Assembly (NCBI RefSeq): GCF_009301415.1 | Contig: NZ_CP045074.1 | Span: 124,001-188,000 of the forward strand | Direction: 5' to 3' | From: Paracoccus kondratievae | GTDB lineage: Bacteria > Pseudomonadota > Alphaproteobacteria > Rhodobacterales > Rhodobacteraceae | Length of the DNA: 64,000 nt | In this document: in pieces, positions 8,623 to 17,893 of the stretch | Numbering within the stretch: position 1 is the first letter of the stretch | Layout: every line of letters begins with the position of its first letter | Program-made: the position numbers and the translations under genes | The notes under the pieces: generated by a model | What the model saw: the letters and a program-made list of their open reading frames with translations, nothing else | What the model was told of the DNA's origin: nothing | Database searches by the model: none

Positions 8623-9555
8623 ATGGTGAACCAGGGCCGGAAACTTGAGCAGGCAGCCAAGGCGGCGTGGCTTTCCTATGTCGCAGGCAAGACCCAGGAT
8701 GAGATCGCCGGGATCATGGGCGTCTCGCGCCAGACTGCGCAGCGGCTGGTTGCTCAGGCTATGGCCGAGGGTATCGTCAAGATCCGCATCGACCACCCGT
8801 TTGCCCATTGCATGGATATTGCCGCCGGGCTGCAGCACAAATGGGGGCTGGAGTTTTGCCAGATCACCCCCTCAGATGCCCCCGAAGCAGGTGTCGCGCT
8901 GATGGTCGCGGACACGATCGAGCAATGGTTGCGCCGGGCCGAGCCTTTGACCATGGCGATCGGCACCGGCCGCACCCTGCGCAGCGCCATTGCGCAACTG
9001 CCCCATATCGACTGCCCCCAGCATCGTATCGTCTCATTGACCGGCAATATCGCGCCCGACGGCTCGACCGCCTATTATAACGTGCTGTTTACCCTGTCAG
9101 ATCTGGTCAGCGCCCGCAGCTTTCCCTTGCCCCTGCCCGTCATCGCCCCCAGCATGAGCGAACGGCAGGCCGTGAACAGCCAGCCAAGCATCCGGCGCCT
9201 GATCCAGATGTCGTCTGAGGCGGCGGTCGCTTTTGTCGGCATCGGCACTGTGGGCGAGAACGCGCCATTGATGCTTGACGGTTTTCTGACCCAGCCCGAG
9301 CTTGACGCCCTTGTCGATGCCGGCGCGGTGGGCGAGATCACCGGCTGGGCCTATGACACCCATGGCGCGCTGGTGCCCGGGCTTAGCAATGATCGCGTGG
9401 CCTCGGCCCCGATCCCCCCGCGGGAAACGACGCTTGTTATCGGCGCGGCGCATGGCAGTGAAAAGGTTCCGGCGATCCGCGGTGCGCTGCGGGGCGGGCT
9501 GATCAGCGGGCTGATCACCGATGCCACAACCGGTGCGGCGCTGCTGTCGGGCTAG
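8623..9555 (+). CDS. SorC/DeoR-type sugar-binding transcriptional regulator
   Basis: 310 residues. The N-terminal HTH is AWLSYVAGKTQDEIAGIMGVSRQTAQRLVAQAMAEGIVKI. The rest is the SorC sugar-binding domain: AIGTGRTLRSAIAQL, VSLTGNIAPDGS, FVGIGTVGENAPL, and the C-terminal VIGAAHGSEKVPAIRGALRGGLISGLITD, which resembles the phosphosugar-binding loop. It converges with the kinase gene of the polyol locus; the two stop codons directly abut (9553-9555 and 9556-9558). It is the likely regulator of the smo-like operon, perhaps through the palindromes upstream of smoE, with a polyol or sugar phosphate as effector. Confidence 0.87.
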   Translation: MVNQGRKLEQAAKAAWLSYVAGKTQDEIAGIMGVSRQTAQRLVAQAMAEGIVKIRIDHPFAHCMDIAAGLQHKWGLEFCQITPSDAPEAGVALMVADTIEQWLRRAEPLTMAIGTGRTLRSAIAQLPHIDCPQHRIVSLTGNIAPDGSTAYYNVLFTLSDLVSARSFPLPLPVIAPSMSERQAVNSQPSIRRLIQMSSEAAVAFVGIGTVGENAPLMLDGFLTQPELDALVDAGAVGEITGWAYDTHGALVPGLSNDRVASAPIPPRETTLVIGAAHGSEKVPAIRGALRGGLISGLITDATTGAALLSG

Positions 9556-10998
9556 CTACATCGCAGCAATTTCAGCGCGCTGTTCTTGCATGCGCAAAAA
9601 GATGCGCCAGTCCCGCTCACGCCGGATACAGGCGGCGGGATCAGGCTTTGTCACCTCGATCGGCCGGGCAAAACGGTCGCGGGCAGCAAGAACACCGCCG
9701 CTGAGCGGCGCAGCAGCAAGGATGGCTGTGCCGCGCAGCACCGCGTCTTCGGGCTGCCAGTGGATCTCGGCCCCGATGGCATCCGCGTAAAGCTGGCGCA
9801 ACAGGGGTGAGCGCGCCTGCCCACCCGCCATGGCCAGCGCCTGGGGTATCAGGCCCATATGCGCGATCACCTGACGCGTTCCCAGCGCGATCCCGACCGC
9901 CGCGCGCCAGTAAAGCGCATCCAGCGCCTCGGGGCTACGCTCAAGGGTGAGACCCTGAATGACGGCACGCAGCAGCGGATCGGCAAAGGGCGTGCGGTTG
10001 CCCTTGATATCAGGCAGGACATGCAGATCGGCCGCAGGCTCGGGGGCCGAGGCGATACGGGCAAGGATCACGTCGTGATCGGTCGGCTCGGGGTAAAGGG
10101 CGCGCAGACGTTCCAGCAGCGCGCCGGTCGCAGATTGCCCTCCCTCGGTCACGCTTTCATCGGGCAGAATGGCGCCGGGATAAGGTCCCCAAAGCGACGT
10201 GCGCGGGCCTATCCCTGCCGCGATCACACAGTTCGAGGTGCCCGCGATCAGCGCCGGCATACCGGGCGCCGCGCCAAGCGCCCCGGCAAAGGCGTCGATC
10301 AACCCCGTTGCGACCAGCGTTTCCTGTTTTAACCTCAGTTCGGCCGCGCCTTGCGGTGACAGGGGGCCAATGCGGCTGCCGGGGGACAGGACCGGACCGG
10401 GGCGCGGAAAATCGGCGACCCCTGCCCGTTCCAACAGATCCTGCTGCCAGCCGCCATGGTCAGGAAGCCACGCCCATTTTGCCACCGCCGCGCAAAGCGA
10501 GCGCGCCTCGATACCCGTCGCCCGAAAGGTCAGATGGTCGCAAAGGTCCCGTACGCCGTTCAGCGTCGCCCAGATCCCGGGCCGGTTGCGCTTCAGCCAC
10601 ATAAGCTTTGGCGTCTGCATCTCGGGCGAGACCGAGCCCCCAGCCCGCACCACCACCTCATGCGGGATGCGGCTAAGCTCGGCTGCCTCGGCAACCGCGC
10701 GATGATCGTGCCAGGCGATTACGTCGGGCGAAAACCCCGGGGCGTCAACGACCAAAGAACAGGTCGCATCGAAAGCCAGCGCGCCGATCTGCGCCGGGGG
10801 CACGCCGGCCTGATGGCGTGCCTCGGTCAAGGCATCGGCGACTGCCTGCCAAATCTCGGCAAAATGATACATGGCCTGTTGGTCGGGCCCCGGGATGGTG
10901 GCAAAGCCCCGGCTGGCGCGTGCAACAAGCCGGCCGTCAAGGGTGAAAAGCCCCGCCCGCGCCCGGGCCGAGCCCACATCCACGGCCCCGATCAGCAC
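9556..10998 (-). CDS. FGGY-family carbohydrate kinase (pentulose kinase type)
   Basis: 480-residue sugar kinase, last gene of the polyol operon. The N-terminal phosphate-binding strand is GAVDVGSARARAGLF, followed by LAFDATCSLVV, typical of the ribulokinase-like FGGY branch. GTSNCVIAAG in the C-terminal half and LAMAGGQARSPLLRQLYAD near the end are the FGGY C-domain motifs. It probably phosphorylates the ketose made by the upstream dehydrogenase (for example ribulose, xylulose or fructose). The FDATCSLVV motif favours a ribulose-type substrate, but that is inference. Confidence 0.87.
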   Translation of the reverse strand: MLIGAVDVGSARARAGLFTLDGRLVARASRGFATIPGPDQQAMYHFAEIWQAVADALTEARHQAGVPPAQIGALAFDATCSLVVDAPGFSPDVIAWHDHRAVAEAAELSRIPHEVVVRAGGSVSPEMQTPKLMWLKRNRPGIWATLNGVRDLCDHLTFRATGIEARSLCAAVAKWAWLPDHGGWQQDLLERAGVADFPRPGPVLSPGSRIGPLSPQGAAELRLKQETLVATGLIDAFAGALGAAPGMPALIAGTSNCVIAAGIGPRTSLWGPYPGAILPDESVTEGGQSATGALLERLRALYPEPTDHDVILARIASAPEPAADLHVLPDIKGNRTPFADPLLRAVIQGLTLERSPEALDALYWRAAVGIALGTRQVIAHMGLIPQALAMAGGQARSPLLRQLYADAIGAEIHWQPEDAVLRGTAILAAAPLSGGVLAARDRFARPIEVTKPDPAACIRRERDWRIFLRMQEQRAEIAAM

Positions 10999-11013
10999 GC
11001 TGATTCCCCTTTG

Positions 11014-11670
11014 TTAGTCCAGATCATCCAGAGTTTTGGGCAAATCGCTGGCGCGGTCAATCAGCGCATCCGGGGCAAGCTGTGCCAGCTTTTCGGCAAG
11101 GCGCGCCGGTCCCGCGTGACTGCCGCCCAGAAAGCCGATCACCCGCATCCCCGCCGCACGGGCAGCGCGCAGACCGGCCGGGCTATCCTCGATCACCACA
11201 CAGTCAGCGGGATCAACCCCCAGTTTTTTCGCAGCGAAAAGGAACAAATCGGGCGCTGGCTTGCCGCGCGAAACCTGCACCGCCGAATAGACATGCTGAC
11301 CGAAAAAAGACGCAAGCCCGGTCAACGACAGCGACAACGACAGTCGTTCGGGCGCACTGGATGAGGCGACGGCGCGCGGACCTGAAAGCCGGGCCAGTAC
11401 CTCGGCCATGCCGTGAACCGGCTGCAACTCGCGGCGGAAACGTTCGGCCAGCGCCGTGGCATAACCCGGCAAGGCCGGTCCCAGATCGACACCATGCGCA
11501 CGCGCCGCATCGGTGATGGTCGAGAATGAGCGGCCCAGAAACTCATCATAAATGCGCGCAAGGGTGATGGGCGCGCCCTGCCCTTGCAACAGCGCCCCGA
11601 TCTCGGCCGCTGCGAGGGGCTCTGAATCAACCAAAACCCCGTCACAGTCAAAGATCAGCCCGCGCGCCAC
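11014..11670 (-). CDS. HAD-superfamily hydrolase (beta-phosphoglucomutase-like)
   Basis: 218 residues. HAD motif I is [15 protein letters not shown] at the N-terminus with the two catalytic Asp. Motif II Ser/Thr lies in [11 protein letters not shown], motif III Lys in [18 protein letters not shown], and motif IV in [20 protein letters not shown] helical C1 cap lies between motifs I and II. It sits between the polyol dehydrogenase (3-base gap) and the kinase (15-base gap), so it is part of the operon. It may hydrolyse or isomerise a sugar phosphate; a housekeeping role for wrongly phosphorylated polyols is also possible. Confidence 0.85.
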   Translation of the reverse strand: MARGLIFDCDGVLVDSEPLAAAEIGALLQGQGAPITLARIYDEFLGRSFSTITDAARAHGVDLGPALPGYATALAERFRRELQPVHGMAEVLARLSGPRAVASSSAPERLSLSLSLTGLASFFGQHVYSAVQVSRGKPAPDLFLFAAKKLGVDPADCVVIEDSPAGLRAARAAGMRVIGFLGGSHAGPARLAEKLAQLAPDALIDRASDLPKTLDDLD

Positions 11671-11673
11671 TGC

Positions 11674-13143
11674 CTAGCCCCGAATATAAGCGTCAAGCGT
11701 CGCACGCGTGCCCTTGTTCCACAGCATCGCAAGCCAGCGGGCAAAGGGTTGGGCAAAGCGCGGATCGCGCCCCGTTGCGCCATAGATCTCGGCCAGGGCA
11801 AGCCACGCGGCGGGATCATTGCGCGCGGCCTGTGCCTGAATGATCAGACGATCCCAGTTCGGATCGTTCGGCGCAATAACGGCCCCGCTGTCGCTGATGC
11901 CCGCGCAATAGCGGCACCACAACGCCGATTCCAGCGCCAGCCCCTCGACCGGCTGATCACGTTCAAGCCGGTGGGCGATGGTCGGGACAATGAACTTGGG
12001 CTGCCGGTTCGAGCCATCAAGGCAAAGCCGGCGCACCGTATCCCCGATCTTGGGGTTGGCACAACGTTCGGCCACCTTGGCGAAGTAGGCGCCAAGATCG
12101 GTGCCGGGCACGGGCGGCACGGCGGGGATGATCTCATCACGCTCGATCTTTTCAAGAAAGGCGCGGATCTGGGCATCCTCCATCGCCTCATGGACGAAGT
12201 GGATGTCGAGCAGTCCCGCCGGATAGGCGATCACCGCATGGCCGCCATTCAGGATGCGGATCTTCATCAGCTCCCACGGCGTCACGTCCTGTACGAATTC
12301 AACACCGACCTTTTCCAGTGCGGGTCGTCCGGCAGGAAAGCGGTCCTCAAGCACCCATTGGATGAAATCTTCGCAAAAGACCGGGGCGTCATCCTCAATG
12401 CCGAAATCCTCGCGCACCAGACGCCGCTCACGCTCGCTGGTCGCAGGAGTGATGCGGTCCACCATACCGTTCGGAAAGGCGACTTCGGCGGTGATCCACT
12501 CGGCAAAATCCGGGTCAGAGAGGCGCGCCGTCTCAACCACCGCCTCACGCGTGACATCGCCGTTATGGGGGATGTTGTCGCAGCACATGACGGTAAAGGG
12601 CGCATGACCCGCCGCGCGACGCGCCCTTAGTCCGGCGACGATGAGGCCAAACACCGTTTGCGGCATATCGGGATTGGCCGCATCGGCCGCAATGGCGGGA
12701 TGGGTGGGATCGAAATGCCCGGTAGCGGCGTCGATGAAATAGCCGCCCTCGGTGATGGTCAGCGCGACAATGCGAATCGCCGGATCGGCCAAGCTGGCGA
12801 TTACCCGGACATGATCACCGGGGGTGATATAGTCGATGACCGGCCCCAAAACCCGCGCCCGCGACGCCCCAGCCGATTGTTCGACCAGCGTGTAAAGGTG
12901 GTCCTGCACTGCCAGAGTGTCACGCATCCGCGCATCCCCCGACATGACGCCCGCGCCGATGATGGCGAAATCATGGGCCAGTCCCATGTTCATCAGCCGG
13001 TCCAGATAGGCCGCCTGATGGGCGCGGAAGAAATTCCCGACCCCGAAATGCAGGATACCGGGGCGCAGCCGCCTGCGATCATATTCCGGGCGCGGCTGGC
13101 TGATCTGCCCAAGGGTCTGTTCACTTAATCTTGTCATTTTCAT
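11674..13143 (-). CDS. mtlK: Mannitol 2-dehydrogenase-type polyol dehydrogenase
   Basis: 489-residue member of the long-chain polyol-specific dehydrogenase family, which oxidises mannitol, arabitol or sorbitol to the ketose with NAD+. The Rossmann start is ILHFGVGNFFRAHQAAYLD (about 30-48). Family motifs include VMCCDNIPHNGDVTR, FPNGMVDRITPAT and the catalytic KIRILNGGHAVIAYPAGL. Length is as expected for mannitol 2-dehydrogenases. It follows the ABC ATPase gene by 6 bases, the same position as mtlK in the Rhodobacter smo operon. Mannitol or D-arabitol is the best substrate guess. Confidence 0.88.
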   Translation of the reverse strand: MKMTRLSEQTLGQISQPRPEYDRRRLRPGILHFGVGNFFRAHQAAYLDRLMNMGLAHDFAIIGAGVMSGDARMRDTLAVQDHLYTLVEQSAGASRARVLGPVIDYITPGDHVRVIASLADPAIRIVALTITEGGYFIDAATGHFDPTHPAIAADAANPDMPQTVFGLIVAGLRARRAAGHAPFTVMCCDNIPHNGDVTREAVVETARLSDPDFAEWITAEVAFPNGMVDRITPATSERERRLVREDFGIEDDAPVFCEDFIQWVLEDRFPAGRPALEKVGVEFVQDVTPWELMKIRILNGGHAVIAYPAGLLDIHFVHEAMEDAQIRAFLEKIERDEIIPAVPPVPGTDLGAYFAKVAERCANPKIGDTVRRLCLDGSNRQPKFIVPTIAHRLERDQPVEGLALESALWCRYCAGISDSGAVIAPNDPNWDRLIIQAQAARNDPAAWLALAEIYGATGRDPRFAQPFARWLAMLWNKGTRATLDAYIRG

Positions 13144-13149
13144 CCCGGA

Positions 13150-14148
13150 TCACAGAGCGCTGCCGTTTTGGTCAAAGCGATACAGCCTTCCGTCCTGCGG
13201 GGTCAGGTGGATGCGGTCCCCATGGCTGGCGGGGAATTCGCCCTCGGCCCGGGCAACCACATGGGTTCCATCGTCCAGATCGACATGCAGGAAGGTATCC
13301 GAACCCAGATGCTCGGCGACCCCGACCCGGCCCGCAAACGCCCCCTCGCTCATCGACAGGCGGAAATGCTCGGGGCGGACGCCGATCGCATGGGCACCAA
13401 GACGCGCGGCGGCCTCGCCTTCAAGAAAGTTCATATTCGGGCTGCCGATAAAGCCCGCGACAAAGCGGTTCGCCGGGCGGCGATAAAGCTCAAGCGGGCT
13501 GCCCACCTGTTCGATCCGGCCGGCGCGCAGAACGACGATCTTGTCGGCCATGGTCATCGCCTCGACCTGATCATGGGTGACATAGATCATTGTGGTAGCT
13601 AGTTTTTTGTGCAGCTCGGATATCTCGACCCGCATGTTCACCCGCAGCGCCGCATCAAGGTTCGACAAAGGCTCATCAAAGAGAAATGCCGAAGGTTCGC
13701 GCACGATCGCACGGCCGATCGCCACGCGCTGACGCTGACCACCTGAAAGCTGACCCGGACGGCGGTCCAGATAGTCGGTCAGGTTCAGGATCCCTGCCGC
13801 GTGCTGGACGCGCCGTTCTTGTTCATCGGCGCTCAGCCCCGCCATCTTTAACGGGAAAGCGATGTTTTTGCGCACCGACATATGCGGGTACAGCGCATAG
13901 GACTGGAACACCATCGCAAGTTTGCGCCGCGACGGAGGCGCCACCGTCACATCTTGCCCGTCGATGACGATCCGCCCCGAGGTCACGTCCTCAAGCCCTG
14001 CGATCAGCCGCAAAAGCGTGGATTTCCCGCAGCCCGAAGGGCCGACAAAGACCACGAACTCTCCGTCCTCGATCTGCAGGTCGACCCCGGGGATGACCTC
14101 GACCTCGCCAAAGCTTTTGCAGACCTGTTCAAGCGTGATGCTTCCCAT
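13150..14148 (-). CDS. smoK: Polyol ABC transporter ATP-binding protein (SmoK/MalK-like)
   Basis: 332-residue CUT1-type ATPase. Walker A is [18 protein letters not shown], the Q-loop lies in [13 protein letters not shown], the signature is [19 protein letters not shown], Walker B is [13 protein letters not shown] and the H-loop lies in [15 protein letters not shown]-terminal OB-type regulatory domain starts near residue 240 ([12 protein letters not shown]). It directly follows smoG and energises the SmoEFG importer. The paralogue at 21285 serves the ugp system. Confidence 0.87.
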   Translation of the reverse strand: MGSITLEQVCKSFGEVEVIPGVDLQIEDGEFVVFVGPSGCGKSTLLRLIAGLEDVTSGRIVIDGQDVTVAPPSRRKLAMVFQSYALYPHMSVRKNIAFPLKMAGLSADEQERRVQHAAGILNLTDYLDRRPGQLSGGQRQRVAIGRAIVREPSAFLFDEPLSNLDAALRVNMRVEISELHKKLATTMIYVTHDQVEAMTMADKIVVLRAGRIEQVGSPLELYRRPANRFVAGFIGSPNMNFLEGEAAARLGAHAIGVRPEHFRLSMSEGAFAGRVGVAEHLGSDTFLHVDLDDGTHVVARAEGEFPASHGDRIHLTPQDGRLYRFDQNGSAL

Positions 14149-14160
14149 ATTTGCCTCCCC

Positions 14161-14991
14161 TTATTTCACCGCGCCAAAGGTCAGCCCACGGACGAGCTGT
14201 TTCTGGCTGAACCAGCCAAGGATCAGGATCGGGGCGATGGCCATTGTACTCGCCGCCGAAAGTTTCGCGTAAAACAGCCCCTCGGGGCTGGAATAGCTGG
14301 CGATAAATGTCGTCAGCGGCGCCGCTTTGGACGTGGTCAGGTTCAGCGTCCAGAACGCCTCGTTCCAGGCAAGGATCACGTTCAAAAGCAGCGTTGAGGC
14401 GATCCCCGGCACTGCCATGGGCGTCAGCACATGAAGGATTTCGTTGCGCAGACTTGCCCCGTCCATCCGCGCCGCCTCAAGGATCTCGGACGGGATTTCG
14501 CGGAAATAGGTATAAAGCATCCAGACGATGATCGGCAGGTTGATCAGCATCAGCACCACGGTGATGCCCAGCCGGCTGTCAAGCAGCCCAAAGCTGCGGA
14601 ACATCAGATACATCGGGATCAGGACCCCGGCCGCCGGCATCATCTTGGTCGACAGCATCCACATCAGCAGGTCTTTGGTCCGGCGCCCCGGTTGAAAGGC
14701 CATAGACCAGGCCGCCGGGATCGCCAGGACAAGACCCAGCAGGGTTGAGCCGACCGAGATGATGACCGAGTTCATGAAATGCCGGAAATAGGGTGAGCGA
14801 GACTGCACCTCGGCATAATTCTCGACCGTCCAGTCAAAGAACAGGAACTTTGGCGGGCTGGCGATGGCATCGGCCTCGGTCTTGAAACTGGTCAGGATGG
14901 TCCAGAGGATCGGGAAAAAGATCACCAGCGCCGCGCCCCAGGCCAGGATGGTAAAGCCCCAGCGACGGCTTTGAGAGATGTTGCGGGCCAT
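14161..14991 (-). CDS. smoG: Polyol ABC transporter permease (SmoG-like)
   Basis: 276-residue CUT1 permease of the MalG branch with six predicted membrane helices. The EAA loop that contacts the ATPase is EILEAARMDGASLRNEILHVLTPMAVPG (about 181-208). It forms the heterodimeric channel with the SmoF-like protein upstream (4-base gap) and ends 12 bases before smoK. Confidence 0.87.
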   Translation of the reverse strand: MARNISQSRRWGFTILAWGAALVIFFPILWTILTSFKTEADAIASPPKFLFFDWTVENYAEVQSRSPYFRHFMNSVIISVGSTLLGLVLAIPAAWSMAFQPGRRTKDLLMWMLSTKMMPAAGVLIPMYLMFRSFGLLDSRLGITVVLMLINLPIIVWMLYTYFREIPSEILEAARMDGASLRNEILHVLTPMAVPGIASTLLLNVILAWNEAFWTLNLTTSKAAPLTTFIASYSSPEGLFYAKLSAASTMAIAPILILGWFSQKQLVRGLTFGAVK

Positions 14992-14995
14992 GTCG

Positions 14996-15865
14996 TTACT
15001 CCAGCGTCTTGCCGATCATCCGCATCAGGAAGATCGCCACGATATTGGCCAGGATCACCGCGATGATGCCCCCGGCAGAGGCGCCGCCCACGTCGAATTG
15101 CAGCAGGGCCTGGCTATAGACCAGATAGGTCAGGTTGGTGGATTGATAGCCCGGCCCGCCATTCGTCGTGACCAGGATCTCGGCAAAGACCGACAGCAGA
15201 AAGATGGTCTCGATCAGGATCACGACGGTAATGGCGCGCGACAGATGTGGCAGGACCAGATGGGTGAACTTGGCCAGAGTGCCCGCCCCGTCCATCTCGG
15301 CCGCCTCCATCTGCTCGCTGTCAAGCGATTGCAGCGCCGTCAGCAGGATCAGCGTGGCAAAGGGCAGCCATTGCCATGAAACGATCAGGATGATCGACAT
15401 CAGCGGATATTGGGCCAGAAAGTCGATGGGCTGGGCCCCGACCGCCTTGGCAAACCAGGCAAACAGCCCGTTCACCGGGTTCATGAACATGTTCTTCCAC
15501 ACCAGCGCCGAAACGGTGGGCATGATGAAGAAGGGCGCAATCACCAGAATACGCACCACACCCTGCCCGAACATCGGCTGATCCAGCAGCAGGGCCAGCG
15601 CAATGCCGCCTCCCACGGTGATGACCAGCACCCCACCGACCAGCAAAAGCGTGTTGCGCATCGCCGTCCAGAAGGCCGGATCTGACAGGAAATACTGGTA
15701 ATTGGTCCAGCCGATGAATTGTTCCATCCCGGGTGACAGCAGGTTGTAGCTTTGAAAGCTGAACCACAGCGTCATGGCCAGAGGAACGATCATCCAGCCC
15801 AGAAGCAACAGGACCGAGGGGGAAACCATCAGCCGTGCCAGAGTTTTCTGGTGTCGGGTCGCCAT
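14996..15865 (-). CDS. smoF: Polyol ABC transporter permease (SmoF-like)
   Basis: 289-residue CUT1 permease of the MalF branch. Hydrophobic helices start at VSPSVLLLLGWMIVPLAM, and the EAA loop is EQMEAAEMDGAGTLAKFTHLVLPHLS. The C-terminal half has TNGGPGYQSTNLTYLVYSQA, typical of MalF-type proteins. It follows the binding-protein gene after a 101-base gap that contains a strong hairpin, and precedes smoG by 4 bases. Confidence 0.87.
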   Translation of the reverse strand: MATRHQKTLARLMVSPSVLLLLGWMIVPLAMTLWFSFQSYNLLSPGMEQFIGWTNYQYFLSDPAFWTAMRNTLLLVGGVLVITVGGGIALALLLDQPMFGQGVVRILVIAPFFIMPTVSALVWKNMFMNPVNGLFAWFAKAVGAQPIDFLAQYPLMSIILIVSWQWLPFATLILLTALQSLDSEQMEAAEMDGAGTLAKFTHLVLPHLSRAITVVILIETIFLLSVFAEILVTTNGGPGYQSTNLTYLVYSQALLQFDVGGASAGGIIAVILANIVAIFLMRMIGKTLE

Positions 15866-15900
15866 CGGTGCGCCTCCCCGCGCAGGAAATCATTGTCGGT

Positions 15901-15936
15901 GCCGGGTGGCAGGGGACAATGCGCCCCCTGCCCGGC
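15901..15936 (-). terminator. Intergenic hairpin between smoE and smoF
   Basis: On the minus strand GGCAGGGG pairs with CCCCTGCC around a 9-10 base loop, and outer GCCGG/CCGGC arms extend the stem with a small bulge. There is no T-run, so full termination is unlikely. Such hairpins after binding-protein genes usually protect the upstream mRNA end or attenuate transcription, giving more binding protein than permease. Confidence 0.5.
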
Positions 15937-15966
15937 CCGCGACCGGGTTACATCGTCAACTGGGTA

Positions 15967-17274
15967 TCACTTGGGATAACCGGCCTTGGCCATCTCGCGT
16001 TCGGCAATCTGCTGGGCCATCTGCAACGCCTGATCAACGCTGGCCTGACCAGCCAGAGCTGCAGAAAACTGCTGGCCTACCGAGGTGCCAAGGGCCTGGA
16101 ACTCGGGGATGCCCACCCATTGCGTGCCGATATAGGGCACCTCGACGCTGGTCGGGTTTTGCAGATCGGCGGACATGATGCTGTCAAGCGTCGGCCTGGC
16201 AAAGGGCGCGGCCTGCTGATACTCGGGGTTTTCATAAAGCGAGGTGCGGGTGCCCGGAGGCACATTCGCCCAGCCCTCGGCCGCTGCGACCTGTTCGGTA
16301 TAGGCCTTGGAGGTCGCCCAGGCGACGAATTTCTTTGCCGCATCAGGCGCATCGGTCGAAGAGGGGATTGCCAGCGTCCATGCCCACAGCCACATTTGCG
16401 GCTTTTCACCCTCGGGTGCCAGCGCATAGCCGACCTTGTCGGCCACCGTCGATTCCTTGGGGTTCGACACAAAGCTTGCCGCCACGGTGGCATCAATCCA
16501 CATGCCGCATTTGCCGGTCTGGAACAGCGCGAGGTTCTCGTTGAACCCGTTGGACGAGGCGCCGGGCGGGCCGGCCTCATTCATGATGGTGACATAGTCG
16601 GTCAGCGCCTTTTTCCACTTCTCACCCGAGAATTGGGGCTTCCAGTCCTTGTCGAACCATGGCGCGCCATAGCTATGTGCCATCGAGGTCAGAAAGGCCA
16701 TATTCTCGCCCCAGCCCGCCTTGCCACGCAGGCAGATGCCGTAGACCTCGGCCTCTTTGTCGGTCATCTTGCGGGCGGCGTCATAGATGAACTCCCATGT
16801 CGGGCGTTCAGGCATGGTCAGCCCGGCCTTTTCCATCAGATCGGTGCGATACATGATCATCGCGGATTCGCCATAGAATGGCGCGGCATATAGCTTGCCA
16901 TCCACCGACAGGCCGGCGCTGATCGGCGGCAGGATATCAGCGGCATCGTATTCCTCGCCCATATCCTCAAGCGGCAACAGCCAACCCTGCCTGGCCCAGA
17001 TCGGCACCTCGTAATTGCCGACAGTGACGATGTCATATTGCCCGCCCTTGGTGGCGATATCGGTCGTCACGCGCTGACGCAGCACGTTTTCCTCAAGCGT
17101 GACCCATTCCAGCGTGATGTCCGGGTTCGCATCGGTGAACGGCTTGCTCATCTTTTGCATGCGGATCATGTCACCGTTGTTCACGGTGGCGATGGTCAGT
17201 GTCTCGGCCATGGCTGGCAGCGTCAGCGCCGTCACGGCGCAGGCCCCCATCAAGCCGCGCAGCATCATGCTCAT
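15967..17274 (-). CDS. smoE: Polyol ABC transporter periplasmic binding protein (SmoE-like)
   Basis: 435-residue cluster-B (MalE-type) binding protein. A Sec signal peptide MSMMLRGLMGACAVTALTLP ends at AMA-E near residue 24. Mature features include IMYRTDLMEKAGL, RPTWEFIYDAARKM and GKCGMWIDATVAASF. It is the first gene of the polyol operon, with palindromic operator-like sites and a TTGACA -35 element upstream. It captures a hexitol or pentitol in the periplasm for SmoF/SmoG. Confidence 0.87.
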   Translation of the reverse strand: MSMMLRGLMGACAVTALTLPAMAETLTIATVNNGDMIRMQKMSKPFTDANPDITLEWVTLEENVLRQRVTTDIATKGGQYDIVTVGNYEVPIWARQGWLLPLEDMGEEYDAADILPPISAGLSVDGKLYAAPFYGESAMIMYRTDLMEKAGLTMPERPTWEFIYDAARKMTDKEAEVYGICLRGKAGWGENMAFLTSMAHSYGAPWFDKDWKPQFSGEKWKKALTDYVTIMNEAGPPGASSNGFNENLALFQTGKCGMWIDATVAASFVSNPKESTVADKVGYALAPEGEKPQMWLWAWTLAIPSSTDAPDAAKKFVAWATSKAYTEQVAAAEGWANVPPGTRTSLYENPEYQQAAPFARPTLDSIMSADLQNPTSVEVPYIGTQWVGIPEFQALGTSVGQQFSAALAGQASVDQALQMAQQIAEREMAKAGYPK

Positions 17275-17297
17275 GCGATTGTCCTCCCCTACGGATC

Positions 17298-17351
17298 AGC
17301 ATTTGCTAATGTGATGAGCAAATGCTCACACATAGTGATGAGGGCTGTCAA
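17298..17351 (-). promoter_or_regulatory. smoE promoter with two palindromic operators
   Basis: TGAGCA-AA-TGCTCA (17315-17328) and AGCA-TT-TGCT (17298-17307) share the AGCA-N2-TGCT core, centres 19 bases apart; as a pair they also form the 10-bp inverted repeat AGCATTTGCT/AGCAAATGCT. A perfect minus-strand -35 TTGACA lies at 17351-17346, and a weak -10 would overlap the first palindrome. Likely regulator: the SorC protein at 8623 (inference). Confidence 0.5.
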
Positions 17352-17388
17352 GAAAAATCGGCGCGGATCCTATGAGCACCCGCGCCGA
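17352..17388 (-). terminator. Rho-independent terminator of the queCDEF operon
   Basis: Minus strand: 9-bp perfect stem TCGGCGCGG/CCGCGCCGA (17388-17358) with a 13-base loop, followed by a run of T (TTTTTC). It lies 24 bases after the queF stop and runs straight into the TTGACA of the smoE promoter. Confidence 0.8.
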
Positions 17389-17411
17389 TAGATGATTTGC
17401 GTCAGCAAGCC

Positions 17412-17876
17412 TTAGCCGCGTCCGCGATAGGGTGGCACGCCCTGATCCGGGATCCAGACCCCCGAGGGCATCGGGCCGGTTTGCCAGAAAACGTCAATCG
17501 GCATACCGCCGCGCGGATACCAATAGCCGCCGATGCGCAGCCAGAGCGGAGCGAGGAACCCGGCAAGCCTGCGCCCGATAGAGACGGTGCAATCTTCATG
17601 AAAAGCACCGTGATTTCTAAAGCTTCCAAGGTATAATTTCAGCGATTTCGACTCAACAAGCCAGTCACCTGGCACATAATCAATAACCAGATGTGCAAAG
17701 TCCGGCTGACCGGTCATAGGGCAAAGCGACGTGAATTCAGGCGCGGTGAAACGTACGTTATAAGCAACATCGGCCTGCGGGTTCTGCACCCGCTCAAGCT
17801 CGGCCTTGTCGGGGCTTTCAGGCAGAACTGTTGCGCCACCAAGCTGTTTAAGGCCGCTATAGATCGTTTCGGACAT
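17412..17876 (-). CDS. queF: NADPH-dependent 7-cyano-7-deazaguanine (preQ0) reductase
   Basis: 154-residue type-I QueF, which reduces preQ0 to preQ1, the last free-base step of queuosine synthesis. The catalytic Cys is in [12 protein letters not shown] (about residue 52) with the catalytic Asp six residues later. The QueF signature [14 protein letters not shown] and the substrate-binding FHEDC follow. It is the last gene of queC-queD-queE-queF, 17 bases after queE, before a good terminator. Presence of queF shows that the pathway goes to queuosine rather than stopping at preQ0. Confidence 0.95.
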   Translation of the reverse strand: MSETIYSGLKQLGGATVLPESPDKAELERVQNPQADVAYNVRFTAPEFTSLCPMTGQPDFAHLVIDYVPGDWLVESKSLKLYLGSFRNHGAFHEDCTVSIGRRLAGFLAPLWLRIGGYWYPRGGMPIDVFWQTGPMPSGVWIPDQGVPPYRGRG

Positions 17877-17893
17877 TCTTCGCTCCTATGGTC

